Origin: Psychrobacter sp. I-STPA6b
GTDB taxonomy: Bacteria; Pseudomonadota; Gammaproteobacteria; Pseudomonadales; Moraxellaceae
Length of the DNA stretch: 64,000 nucleotides
Direction of reading: 5' to 3'
Assembly (NCBI RefSeq): GCF_020662265.1
Contig: NZ_VEWM01000132.1
Coordinates: forward strand, 1-64,000
Positions within the stretch are counted from its first letter, which is position 1; every line of letters starts with the position of its first letter. The notes beneath the pieces are model-generated. The model did no database searches, was not told where the DNA came from, and worked only from the letters and a program-made list of their open reading frames with translations. Shown here piece by piece: positions 37,834 through 49,800 of the stretch. The translations under genes and the position numbers were made by a program.

Positions 37834-38174
37834 AAATAAAAGCAGACATATTAAAAAATATAATACAACTATAAAAACAAAAAACCCTGATAAAAAATAA
37901 AATAAATATATAAAAAAATGATTAGCAAAATAATAAATAATATCAATAAAAAAATTAAAAACCAAAATAAAAACAAAATACCAGTTATACAAAAAATAAC
38001 TGCATAAAGTTAATATTTATTAAAAATATAACATATCCCAAAATTAACACCTTTCACCAAACAAATAAAACAATATTGTTATTTTTAAAATAGAATAACT
38101 CCACCCTAAAACAAAACACCCATATATTAAAATAGAAAATATTGGTGAAACTCTTGTTCCTCAAAAGGCTCAGC

Positions 38175-38202
38175 TTGATAGTATCTTATTGATAACTATC
38201 AA
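38175..38202. repeat. TTGATAGT/ACTATCAA inverted repeat
   Basis: An 8-base perfect inverted repeat with a 12-base spacer in the AT-rich region, about 475 bases upstream of the unknown gene at 38677. It could be an operator; no regulator is known. Confidence 0.4.
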
Positions 38203-38676
38203 TCATTAAAAATAATAATAAGAAAATATGACGTTTCAGTGAATATCCATATTAGATATTATTAACACCATTTGACTACTTATTAACCAAATCTACTCAC
38301 ACCACCTATTTTTATGTTTCACCCTATTAGTACAATATGAGATCTTAGAAACCAGAATTTGATATATAATGGTTAAATAATAGGCAACTTTGTCTTTATT
38401 AATAAAGTAAAGTGCGCACTCACAGCAATTGTTATACATAAGATAAAAACAATTGTTTTAATGTCCTCCCTATCAAACCCTAGCACTAAAGATATTGGTA
38501 AATTATTTTAATCTAAAAGTTAAATATTTATTCGTGTAGTAGCTAGCTAATATTGCCTGCTCCAATCAATAGAAGCTTGCTTATCAATTCATAATGAGTC
38601 ATAGTACAATGCATATGCTATCGTCAAAGAGCTAACCTTTCTTTAAATCACACAAACGAGACTATCTAACGAAACC

Positions 38677-39381
38677 ATGACCAGACGCTCTGCCCCTTTT
38701 GTTGCCCCCGACCATATTGACAGCCCAACCTCAAAAGAGGGAAAAAAACAGGCAAAGGCACTGCTATCCACCCTACAAGAAGATATTGCCAGCTTCCGAG
38801 ATGAGCAGTTTCCGCCAGATATTTTGACTCAAATACGTGACATGCCCATTTATCAAGGCAATCATGATGAAGTGCAAGCCTACCATCAGCGTTGGCAACC
38901 ACTTATTGATAGAGCCATTGGCTTTTATCCTGCCGCTTATCTGCCACCTGATTATCTGCCCTTGCCTGCCAGCTTGGAGATACCTCAGTTTGTATTTCAT
39001 GTACAAAAGCTACATCTCACCAAAACGCGTGCCAAAGAGTCCAAAAGTTTTGGCTCAGTCGGTGCATTAGTTGATAAATGCGGTGAGTTTACAGAAGCTG
39101 AAATGATGGCAATGGAAAGCACTTTACAAAAAGATGAGACAGCCAGACTGGTGGCACATCGTGAGTTTATCGACCTACGTGCCTATGTGTTTTGTCGTGA
39201 TAATAAAGGGGAGATGCTTGAGCCTGAGCGTATCCGCTTTTATCGCACAGGGCTGATTGTGCATGCCCTACCCAACTTTAAAGTGGTGGACAGTCGGCAA
39301 AAACCACGCAAGCGTCGCAATGATGCTTATCGCAATCCCATTGCAGATAATGGGGTTTGGAAAGTCTATAAGAAAAAATAA
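38677..39381 (+). CDS. Uncharacterised soluble protein
   Basis: A 234-residue protein that I do not recognise. It has no signal peptide or membrane helix. The N-terminus is polar and helical (KEGKKQAKALLSTLQEDIASF). The middle is Pro/Tyr-rich (YPAAYLPPDYLPLPASLEIP). A Lys/Arg-rich end (KPRKRRNDAYRNP) could contact nucleic acid. Codon use looks like that of the house-keeping neighbours, unlike the AT-rich tract upstream, so it is probably a real resident gene. It stands alone. Confidence 0.6.
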   Translation: MTRRSAPFVAPDHIDSPTSKEGKKQAKALLSTLQEDIASFRDEQFPPDILTQIRDMPIYQGNHDEVQAYHQRWQPLIDRAIGFYPAAYLPPDYLPLPASLEIPQFVFHVQKLHLTKTRAKESKSFGSVGALVDKCGEFTEAEMMAMESTLQKDETARLVAHREFIDLRAYVFCRDNKGEMLEPERIRFYRTGLIVHALPNFKVVDSRQKPRKRRNDAYRNPIADNGVWKVYKKK

Positions 39382-39789
39382 ATTTGTTCTTCTTCATCAG
39401 CAGTATGCTGATAGCCATAAAAAAACTGGTGAATATGGTGTGATTATTACTATTCATTACTTTACCATTGCGCCATTTTTCACTATCCTTTTGCCTAATT
39501 CGCACCCTTTCACTAGGGTCTGTTGAGCATTCATCTTCATAGGAAAAATTGAGATACTAATTTTCACAAATAGTGTCTTAATCAAGACAACGAACGCTGA
39601 TGGCTTATATCAAGGCAGAATATTAACAAGTTTATTAACGCACTACTTATTCACATCAGCAGGCAAATTTAGCCAGTTTTTACACGAAAGTAAAAAACAG
39701 CTATATTCCTTGTAGATATTAGCCTGATGGGGTGAAAGCTCAACAAACTCTAAGCTTTATTTTTTCACTTATCTTAATTAGGAAATATT
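39382..39789. other. Gene-free gap before the antiporter gene
   Basis: A 408-base stretch between two plus-strand genes. I see no convincing terminator, RNA gene or repeat; small frames here lack ribosome sites. Confidence 0.4.
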
Positions 39790-41649
39790 ATGTTCGCCGC
39801 CGCTGTCGGCTCGACAGGTCTTATGTTACAAGCGACTATCTTTTTAGGCGCTGCTTTATTATTAGTCCCCCTTGGTAAACGCTTGGGTGTTGCCACTGTC
39901 TTGGGTTATTTGATTACAGGACTCATACTCGGTCCTAGTGGACTCGATATTGCCGGTGATGCAGAGTCTTTACTGCATTTTTCCGAATTTGGGGTTGTGT
40001 TACTACTGTTTATTATTGGACTTGAGTTGCAACCTTCCCGTTTATGGGCATTAAGACGCTCTATCTTTGTACTAGGGGGCTTACAGGTTGGTGTCACAGG
40101 ACTGGTGCTAATGGGCATCGCCTATCAGTTTTTTGGCATTAAGTTGGATACTGCATTTATTGTCGGCTTTGGCTTGGCATTATCATCGACTGCATTTGTA
40201 TTACAGATATTAACTGAAAAACAGCAACTTGCCAGCACGCATGGGCGCGAAGCCTTTACAATTTTATTATTCCAAGATATTGCCGTTATTCCTCTACTTG
40301 CTGTTATTCCCTTTTTATCGGGCGTGCGTGACCAGACTTATGACATTATCTACTTTGCCAAGGTCGCTGCTGTCTTTATTGGATTAATTATCGCTAGCCG
40401 CTATATTGTACGACCATTTTTTAAATTTGTCGCATCAAGTGGTGCATCTGAACTGCTGACCGCAGTGGCATTATTTATTGTTATGGGTGTGTCATTACTG
40501 ATGGGTCAGATTGGACTATCAATGGCATTGGGGGCATTTTTAACAGGGGTGCTACTTGCTGACTCAGAGTACCGCCATGAGCTTGAGGCAAGTATTGAGC
40601 CATTTAAAGGCTTGCTGTTAGGGCTGTTTTTTATGTCTGTTGGTATGCTCACCGACCTCAAGCTAATTGCTAGTGAGCCATTACTGATTATCGGTGGTGC
40701 AGCAGCACTGATGCTTATCAAATTTTGTATTCTATCCATCATTGGCAAACTCTCTGGCAATCGTCTACCGACCAGTATTCGCTTAGGGGTAACACTGGCT
40801 CAAGGCGGTGAGTTCGCATTCGTTCTATTTAGCTCTGCCAGCGCCCAAAACCTAATGCGTCCCGAGCTTGCTAATACGCTCACATTGATTGTCACCATCT
40901 CAATGGCAATGACACCATTGGCATTTTTCTTATTAGATAAGATAGGCGAACCTATCTTTGCCAAGCGTACACCCAAACGAGAATATGACACCATTCCCGA
41001 CCATGAACATCCTGTCATCATTGCAGGATTTGGACGGGTTGGGCAGATTATCGGACGGGTCTTGCGCATGCACAATATTGAGTTTACCGCTATTGAGAAA
41101 TCTGCTCACCGTGTTGATTTTGTGCGCAAATTTGGTAATCAGGTGTATTATGGCGACCCCAAAAACCCTGAAATATTAAGAGCAGCAGGCATAAATAACG
41201 CCCGCCTCTTTATCCTTGCTGTTGATGATATTGACCGCTCAATTACCACCGCAGAATATTTGCATCAACATTACCCTGATTTGACCATCTTGGCACGCGC
41301 ACAAGACCGTCAGCATTATTATCGTCTTCGAGAAGTTGGCGTACGTCATATCTGGCGTGAGACTTACCTGTCTTCTTTGGATATGTCTCGTGAAGCATTA
41401 CAGGTACTTGGTATCAGTCCAGAAAAAGCCCGTGATACCGTCAAGATGTTCCGTGAATATGATGATGAGCTGATAGAAAAACAACAAGCCATTTTTGATG
41501 ATGAAGCACAACTGATTGAGTCTGTACAGTCGGCTATCCTTGAGTTAGAAAGTCTGTTTGATGAAGACCACACAGTCGCCAAAAAGATTGACCTTGAAGA
41601 AATTGAAACAGCCGTTGGCTTAAGCAAACCTACTGACGTTTCAAAATAA
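39790..41649 (+). CDS. CPA2-family potassium/proton antiporter (KefB/KefC type)
   Basis: A 619-residue inner-membrane protein: about twelve hydrophobic segments (residues 5-385) of the Na+/H+ exchanger fold, then a cytoplasmic RCK/TrkA-N domain starting VIIAGFGRVGQIIGRVL (about residue 415). A charged C-terminal helix (about 560-610) follows. This arrangement matches glutathione-gated K+ efflux proteins KefB and KefC. No kefG/kefF-type ancillary oxidoreductase is adjacent. AGGAAA precedes the ATG. Confidence 0.9.
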   Translation: MFAAAVGSTGLMLQATIFLGAALLLVPLGKRLGVATVLGYLITGLILGPSGLDIAGDAESLLHFSEFGVVLLLFIIGLELQPSRLWALRRSIFVLGGLQVGVTGLVLMGIAYQFFGIKLDTAFIVGFGLALSSTAFVLQILTEKQQLASTHGREAFTILLFQDIAVIPLLAVIPFLSGVRDQTYDIIYFAKVAAVFIGLIIASRYIVRPFFKFVASSGASELLTAVALFIVMGVSLLMGQIGLSMALGAFLTGVLLADSEYRHELEASIEPFKGLLLGLFFMSVGMLTDLKLIASEPLLIIGGAAALMLIKFCILSIIGKLSGNRLPTSIRLGVTLAQGGEFAFVLFSSASAQNLMRPELANTLTLIVTISMAMTPLAFFLLDKIGEPIFAKRTPKREYDTIPDHEHPVIIAGFGRVGQIIGRVLRMHNIEFTAIEKSAHRVDFVRKFGNQVYYGDPKNPEILRAAGINNARLFILAVDDIDRSITTAEYLHQHYPDLTILARAQDRQHYYRLREVGVRHIWRETYLSSLDMSREALQVLGISPEKARDTVKMFREYDDELIEKQQAIFDDEAQLIESVQSAILELESLFDEDHTVAKKIDLEEIETAVGLSKPTDVSK

Positions 41650-41678
41650 CTCATCAACATAGCTCATTATCAAAGTAG

Positions 41679-41697
41679 CTCATTATAAAATAATGAG
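41679..41697. repeat. Small hairpin between convergent genes
   Basis: CTCATTAT (41679-41686) pairs with ATAATGAG (41690-41697) around AAA, between the antiporter gene end and the convergent DUF2628 gene end. Neither side has a T tract, so termination is uncertain. Confidence 0.35.
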
Positions 41698-41702
41698 AAA
41701 AA

Positions 41703-42647
41703 TCAATTTTCTACACAGCGTTTAGGAATTTGTTTTTTATTTAAAGATGACACACAGCCCCATCTTGCCGTTGTCTGTGTGTCTGTCGGCTCAATACGAT
41801 ACATAATGAGGGTCTGACCATTTAAATAACGGTTAGGAAATGAGATGTTTTGTACCGTTGCTACCACCATACAAGAAGATGCTGGCACACCATCTGCCTG
41901 TGTTTGCACATTTAAACGGACTTTTTGCTCTGCTGTTGTCAATGGTAAATCTACAGGACAATGTCCTGTTTGTTGGTAAATCAGCTCAACTCGATTTTTT
42001 GCCCCTTGTGTCATATTGTATGCTTCATACAAAATAGCTTGCGCTTTTGGCTTTGCATATAAAGGTAAAAACTGTACTTGAATAATAAATAGTGCAAATG
42101 CAAACAAAGCAAATGCCAAAGCCAAGCCAAACTGACTTACCCCACCCTCTCTTTGTAAATGGGCTTTTTGTGCTTCTTCTTGACGAGGATACATCTCAAT
42201 GGCATCAGCAATCTCTCGACGAGCCATACGATAATAATAAGCATCTGTCCAACGTGCGACCATCACCGACCAAAACAACCAAACCGCAAGAGCAATCACA
42301 ATCCGTGTTGGCATCTGGTATAGCTCAGGTACAAATGGCATCGCCAAAAACTCAAACGCCACTAAGATAATGGTGATATTTAGCTGGATAAAAGACCAAC
42401 CAGCAACACTATATACAATCGAATCTAAATAACGCTTACGATATAATAGCCAGCCAAACGTCATAAAAAAAGCAGCCCAGTGCCATTTGGGAGACAAATA
42501 TCCCTGCTTATCGAACTGCTCAAAACGTTTGAGGTAATAAGCCTGTGAGCGATTACCAATAAACCACTTATCCAACTGGGTACGCTGTGCGGGTGTCAGT
42601 TGTGACTGATAAAATGGCGGTGGCGATGTTGTTTCAATAAATAGCAT
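41703..42647 (-). CDS. DUF2628 membrane protein with pilin-like C-terminal domain
   Basis: A 314-residue protein (from ATG 42647; the frame opens at GTG 42692). Residues 1-125 form a DUF2628-like unit: a polar N-terminus (SQAYYLKRFEQFDKQG), then hydrophobic helices including WHWAAFFMTFGWLLYRKRY. Another helix near 175-195 precedes a C-terminal extracytoplasmic domain. That domain has the layout of a type IV pilin globular region: AKNRVELIYQQTGHCP, then ARWGCVSSLNKKQIPKRC, like the W-x-C ... (Y/I)LPxxC disulfide loop of PilA. There is no prepilin peptidase site. Role unknown. Confidence 0.7.
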   Translation of the reverse strand: MLFIETTSPPPFYQSQLTPAQRTQLDKWFIGNRSQAYYLKRFEQFDKQGYLSPKWHWAAFFMTFGWLLYRKRYLDSIVYSVAGWSFIQLNITIILVAFEFLAMPFVPELYQMPTRIVIALAVWLFWSVMVARWTDAYYYRMARREIADAIEMYPRQEEAQKAHLQREGGVSQFGLALAFALFAFALFIIQVQFLPLYAKPKAQAILYEAYNMTQGAKNRVELIYQQTGHCPVDLPLTTAEQKVRLNVQTQADGVPASSCMVVATVQNISFPNRYLNGQTLIMYRIEPTDTQTTARWGCVSSLNKKQIPKRCVEN

Positions 42648-42876
42648 GATACTCTCTGCTCTAGTGGCAACTAGCCACAATAATAAGAACACGCACTATC
42701 AAAATCATGGCTAAAGCAAACTAAACTCTATTGCACTTCATTCTGTAATGCCCTGTCTTTTAGTAGGATTATCGTTATAATACGCCATATTTTATTTTTT
42801 ATCAGTACAGCAAGTGAATGAAGCGACTTGCTATCTTTTTAAATAGGTTATTTACTTATTCTTTTTTTAATTGTAT

Positions 42877-43674
42877 ATGAACACCACCATGAATCAAACC
42901 AACACCAAACATCCCACAGAAACAACAGATACCATGACTGAAAATACGACCAAGACACCACCTCAACATCCTCGCTTTATTAATACCTTTATGAAGCGAC
43001 GCACACATATGAATAAGCAGGCTGAACTCGCCCTTTCTGACCCCAAATTTCAGCGCTATTTAGTCAATGACAGTGATGCAAATATTGAAGGTATTCAAGA
43101 TTTACGCGCATTATTTGCAGATACAGAGCAAACACCCAATGGGATAGATGCCCCGCTTACCTTAGAAATTGGCTTTGGAATGGGTAGCTCACTGATTGAA
43201 ATGGCGATTGCCGAGCCTACTCGTAACTTTGTCGGTATCGAAGTACATGAGCCAGGTATTGGTAAATGTGCTTATATGGCTGATGAGCATCAACTTAAAA
43301 ATATCAAAATCATCAATGGAGATGCCATTAAATTACTGGCACAACTGCCTGAAAATCATATAGACCGTATTCAACTATACTTCCCTGACCCATGGCAAAA
43401 AAAGCGCCATCACAAGCGCCGTTTTGTTAGCCCTGAGCGTATGCAAATCGTCACTCGTAGTCTAAAAAAGGGAGGCTGGTTTCATACCGCTACAGACTGG
43501 GAACATTATGCCTTTTGGATGTTAGAAGTCCTAGATGACTTCGATGGCTTGAGTAACACTGCCGGCCAAGGAAACTTCACCCCACGCCCAGACTTCCGCC
43601 CCATGACCAAGTTTGAAAAACGCGGAATTGATAGAGGTCATGGTGTCTGGGACTTAATCTATCGCAAAGACTAG
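42877..43674 (+). CDS. trmB: tRNA (guanine-N7-)-methyltransferase
   Basis: A 265-residue TrmB that makes m7G46 in tRNA variable loops. SAM-binding [11 protein letters not shown] (about residues 87-97), then [12 protein letters not shown] and the signature [15 protein letters not shown] (about 168-182) are all visible. The first 45 residues are a Thr/Asn-rich extension; start codons at ATG 42877 or a later Met (for example at [10 protein letters not shown]) are possible. The 3' end overlaps the convergent FUSC gene by four bases. Confidence 0.94.
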   Translation: MNTTMNQTNTKHPTETTDTMTENTTKTPPQHPRFINTFMKRRTHMNKQAELALSDPKFQRYLVNDSDANIEGIQDLRALFADTEQTPNGIDAPLTLEIGFGMGSSLIEMAIAEPTRNFVGIEVHEPGIGKCAYMADEHQLKNIKIINGDAIKLLAQLPENHIDRIQLYFPDPWQKKRHHKRRFVSPERMQIVTRSLKKGGWFHTATDWEHYAFWMLEVLDDFDGLSNTAGQGNFTPRPDFRPMTKFEKRGIDRGHGVWDLIYRKD

Positions 43675-44942
43675 CTCTCTATGCTCCGCTGAGCGCGTTT
43701 CTGCTCTCGGCGTTGATAGCGTAAACCAGATGCTTTGTACCATAGTGGTTTGGTATGTTGCAAAGCATCACTTAAAGTCTGCAATTGTACCTGTAGCGTT
43801 TGTGTCAGCCAAAAATATCCCTGCCACTCAAAAGCAAGGTGATGAATACTAGGGTACTCAGAAACTTGAATACGAGTAATGGGGCGAAAGACCTCATCAC
43901 TCGGGCTTTGTAGGACAGCAGCAATATGACGCATCGCTTGATTTAGCTCTTTTTGATAATGAATAAGCAACTGCTGATTATCACTATCTAAAGCAGTAGT
44001 TGCTAATCGTGGAGTAGCCGATAACAATAAGTCTATCGTTCCAATAATATTGCGATGAGTATGCTGAATATGCTCAAGCTCATCTTCACTAATACCCGTC
44101 TCTTTTGCTGTTGCAGCAATATGAGACCTCACCTGTAATAATCTCTTATTAATTTGACGCAGTGCTTGTATCAGTGTCGCATTGACTGGCGTTGATAATG
44201 GTGAGTCTAGTGGACGCTGACGACTATCTGCTGGGATATCATGTGGTAATAATGTCTCAGGAATATAGCTAGACAGCTTATCCACCCTATCTTCGACTTC
44301 TTCTTGCTGCTCAATGTGGTGATGAATACCAGAATAAATATCACTACATGCCATTAAGTTTTGTGCCAATAAAAACCGCCACATCAGCGTTGACTTTAAT
44401 GGCAAAATAATAGTCGCTAAAACGGCTATCACTGTACCAATAAGCACATTAAGCGCACGAATCATCCCATCTGAGCCAGCATTTTCTGGTAAAGAAATAA
44501 TCATACACATCGTAATACCAGTCAATAGCCCAATATAGCCCAAGTTTTTGACAGCCATATAGCCAATAGCAGCACTAACCAAACCCACCAATAAATAATA
44601 TAAAATGGGTAGCTGACTTAATCCATGATGGTAGCACCACAATAAAACACCACCAATAATAATACCACAAACTGTTCCTAATACTCGCTCATAAGCCTTG
44701 GTATAAATAGCGCCCTGATACTGTAGCAATCCCAAAATAATAAAAACTGTAATCGCTGTCCACTCACCATGTGGCAAATGAGTCACTTGGTTAAATAACA
44801 ATGCCACAATAATAGAACAGCCTAAACGCAAACTATGTAGGATAGTGCTGTGTTGATAGCGAGAATATGGCTCAACCCATGGCGCACGTAAACGTTGCCA
44901 AAGTGGCATCGCTATCTTGGATAAAGAACGTTTCACAACCAT
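43671..44942 (-). CDS. FUSC-family membrane protein
   Basis: A 423-residue protein of the aromatic acid exporter/FUSC type. The N-terminal half has six hydrophobic helices containing [28 protein letters not shown] and [13 protein letters not shown]. The C-terminal half is a long cytoplasmic, helical region. YccS and AaeB belong to this superfamily; the substrate is unknown. The ATG at 44942 is chosen over an upstream TTG, with low certainty as neither has a strong ribosome site. Confidence 0.82.
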   Translation of the reverse strand: MVVKRSLSKIAMPLWQRLRAPWVEPYSRYQHSTILHSLRLGCSIIVALLFNQVTHLPHGEWTAITVFIILGLLQYQGAIYTKAYERVLGTVCGIIIGGVLLWCYHHGLSQLPILYYLLVGLVSAAIGYMAVKNLGYIGLLTGITMCMIISLPENAGSDGMIRALNVLIGTVIAVLATIILPLKSTLMWRFLLAQNLMACSDIYSGIHHHIEQQEEVEDRVDKLSSYIPETLLPHDIPADSRQRPLDSPLSTPVNATLIQALRQINKRLLQVRSHIAATAKETGISEDELEHIQHTHRNIIGTIDLLLSATPRLATTALDSDNQQLLIHYQKELNQAMRHIAAVLQSPSDEVFRPITRIQVSEYPSIHHLAFEWQGYFWLTQTLQVQLQTLSDALQHTKPLWYKASGLRYQRREQKRAQRSIES

Positions 44943-45147
44943 TCTCACATTTATTTTAGACAAAAAGAGAACCAGCCTACTATTAGCAGTCAGTCATCAA
45001 GATAATATTCCCTGAAACTGTTGCAAATAATATGGCTGGCTATATATGTATTATATCTTTATCAATCACAATAACCACTTAAAGTTAAACGATTCAAGTG
45101 ATTATCATGACAAGTTACCTTGCTATTTTATCAGACTGTGTGCCTAT

Positions 45148-46605
<1,458 letters not shown>

Positions 46606-46633
46606 TCAATGACAAATATCACCAATCATTATC

Positions 46634-46652
46634 TTGCCTAAATACTAGGCAA
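46634..46652 (-). repeat. Hairpin in the gltB-gltD gap
   Basis: TTGCCTA (46634-46640) pairs with TAGGCAA (46646-46652) around 5 bases in the 260-base gap between gltB and gltD. No T tract follows; an RNA-processing or stabilising stem is possible. Confidence 0.4.
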
Positions 46653-46826
46653 TGCTTTGCCATTGTTACATCTACTCCACCTGCCGCAAGGGGGTTTTGT
46701 CTCTGTGTTGACTATGCTGTTGCTATCATGACAGCCTAATTATCTAAAAATACTTAAACATCTTGGCTGTCAATGATAGATTTTTGACTGATACCTCATT
46801 CAATAACTGCGCTATATGCACAATAT

Positions 46827-49800
46827 TTATTGTGGGTCTGCGGTCGTACTTTTTAATAACGACGCCATATTAGCGGCTTTTGGCTTAACCAAATAGACTT
46901 TACGCACGTAATGCTCAAAGTCTGCCAAAATCTGTCTTGCCCATGCACTACCTGTTTTTTCAACATGAGTTTCTATAATTTGTTGCAGATAAATACGATG
47001 CTCTTCTGTCTGCTCACTGGAAATACGGTGCAAATCAATTAGCTCATGGTTACAACGGTCAAAGAAATCGCCTTCCGTATCTAGTACAAAGGCAAAACCG
47101 CCTGTCATACCTGCACCAAAGTTTAAGCCAGTGCGTCCCAAGACAGTGACTACACCACCTGTCATATATTCACAGCAGTGATCACCGGTACCTTCTACCA
47201 CAGCATGTGCACCTGAGTTACGAACAGCAAAACGCTCACCTGCTGTACCCGCCGCATAGAGGCGACCACCTGTTGCACCATACAGACAGGTATTACCAAT
47301 AATGGCTGTGTCTTGCGTCGCAAATGATGAGCCAAGTGGTGGATAAATAACAATTTCACCACCTGCCATGCCTTTACCCACATAGTCATTGGCATCACCT
47401 TCTAGCTCAATATTTAGACCACCAGCATTCCACACACCCAAGCTCTGACCAGCCGTACCAGTTAAGTGTAGTTTGATTGGCTTATCACTCATACCAACAT
47501 TGCCCCAAACTTGAGCAATTTCACCAGAAATACGAGCACCGATAGAGCGGTCACAGTTACCAATACGATAGCTAAACTCACCACCATTACCTTGGCGAAT
47601 ATCTGCAAGCATATCTTCAACCATTCTCTCAGCTAACAGACCTTTATCAAACGGCTCATTACGCTCCACTTGGCAAGTCTGAGGACGCCCTTGAGCAGCA
47701 GGATGACTATATAATAAAGGCGATAAGTCTAACTGTTTTTGTTTCTCAGTATGCCCTTCGATAATTTCTAGCAAGTCAGTACGCCCAACCAGCTCTTCCA
47801 TGGTACGTACGCCTAATACAGCTAACCACTCTCGAGTTTCTGTTGCAACAAACTTAAAGAAGTTAATCAGCATCTCTGCTTCACCGATGAAATGCTCATC
47901 GCGTAAACGTGCTTGCTGTGTGGCAACACCTGTTGGACAGTTATTTAAATGACAAATACGTAAGTACTTACAACCAACAGCAATCATTGGCGTCGTACCA
48001 AAACCAAAACTTTCTGCCCCTAAAATAGCTGCCTTGACCACATCAAGACCTGTTTTTAAACCACCATCTGTTTGTACTCGCACTTTGTCACGTAGACCAT
48101 TAACACGTAGCGACTGGTGCGCCTCTGCTAACCCCAATTCCCATGGTGAACCTGCATAGTGAATAGAAGATAATGGTGATGCTGCTGTACCACCGTCATA
48201 ACCTGAGATAGTAATCAAATCTGCATAGGCTTTAGCAACACCCGTCGCAATCGTGCCCACACCGGGGCGAGATACCAGTTTGACTGATACCAAAGCATCA
48301 GGATTCACCTGTTTTAAGTCAAAAATCAACTGCGCTAAATCTTCAATAGAGTAGATATCATGGTGTGGTGGTGGAGAAATTAAGGTTACACCCGGTACAG
48401 AATAACGCAAACGCGCGATTAAAGAGTTCACTTTACCACCAGGTAACTGTCCACCTTCACCAGGTTTTGCACCCTGTGCAACCTTAATCTGCATCACTTG
48501 CGCTGAGCGTAGATAGGCAGGTGTGACACCAAATCGACCTGAAGCAACTTGCTTAATTTTTGAGTTACGCATCGTGCCATAACGTACTGGGTCTTCACCA
48601 CCCTCACCTGAGTTTGAACGACCACCAATAGTATTCATTGCCAAGGCGATTGCCTCATGTGCTTCAGGTGATAAAGCGCCTAAAGACATACCTGCCGAGT
48701 CAAAGCGAGGTAAGATTTTATCAATACCTTCCACTTCCTCAATATCAATACTATTATCCGTTTTTATCTGTAATAAATCTCGCAATGTCGCAATGGGGCG
48801 CGAATTGACCAAATTGGCATATTCTTGATAGTTTTCATACTCACCAGTTCGTACTGCACTGTGTAATGTACGGATAACATCAGGGTTAAAGGCATGATAT
48901 TCTTTATTAAAGACAAATTTCAGCAGACCACCTTGGTCTAGAGGGGTACGACGACTAAAGGCATTTTTTGCCAACAACGCTTGATCCTGAGCAATATCAA
49001 CAAACCTTGCGCCTTTAATTCGGCTTTGCACACCCTTAAAGCAAAGATTAACCACTTCTTCAGACAGACCAATGGCTTCAAATAACTGCGCACCACGATA
49101 AGAAGCAATGGTAGAAATACCCATTTTTGAAAGTATTTTTAACAATCCTTTATCAAGTCCCTTACGGAAATTTGCTCTAGACTGTAACGGGTCACCTAGT
49201 AACTCACCAGTACTCACCAAGTCTGTAATCACATCATAAGCTAAATAAGGATAAACACAGGTTGCACCAAAGCCAATTAACACAGCCACTTGATGCGAGT
49301 CACGAGCCAAACCTGTCTCAATGATTAAGTTAGCATCGGTACGGATACCCTTTTCAATCAGGTAATGATGCACCGCCCCTGTTACCATAATTGCATTGGC
49401 TGGTACTTTACCTTTTTCAACGGCTTTATCTGATAGAATAATCAGCGTTTTACCCGCTTCAATCGCTTCTTCTACCTGATGACAAATTTGATAAATTGCC
49501 TCATCCAGCGTCAAGCTTTGTTCATAGTTTAAGTCAATACGCTGGGACTGGAATGCAGGGTCATCCATAGACTCAAGCTGACTCATTTTACTGGCAGACA
49601 GCACTGGAGATGCCAAGACAATACGGTGTGCATCACGAGCAGATGGCTTAAAGATATTTGTCTCTGCACCCAAACAGGTTTGCAAAGACATCACGATAGA
49701 TTCACGCAGTGGGTCAATTGGTGGATTGGTTACCTGAGCAAACTGCTGACGGAAAAAGTCTGCCATATGGCGCACTTGTTTTGACAGTACTGCCATTGGA

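Larger units (their letters stand above)
37347..38676. other. 1.33 kb AT-rich, gene-free region
   Basis: No frame of useful length or protein similarity is visible on either strand. The part 37740-38020 is strikingly A-rich on the plus strand with very few G. Short perfect inverted repeats lie at 37809/37826 (8 bases), 37982/37996 (7), 38175/38195 (8) and 38426/38448 (8). A direct repeat of CAAAAA(A)CCCTGATAA occurs at 37807-37821 and 37878-37893. It must include promoters for the kinase gene (left) and the unknown gene (right), but is far longer than needed. Confidence 0.6.

Noticed and set aside
38191..38207. Fur-box-like GATAACTATCAATCATT
   Set aside because: Too many mismatches to the 19-base Fur consensus and not close to a start codon; better described by the local inverted repeat.
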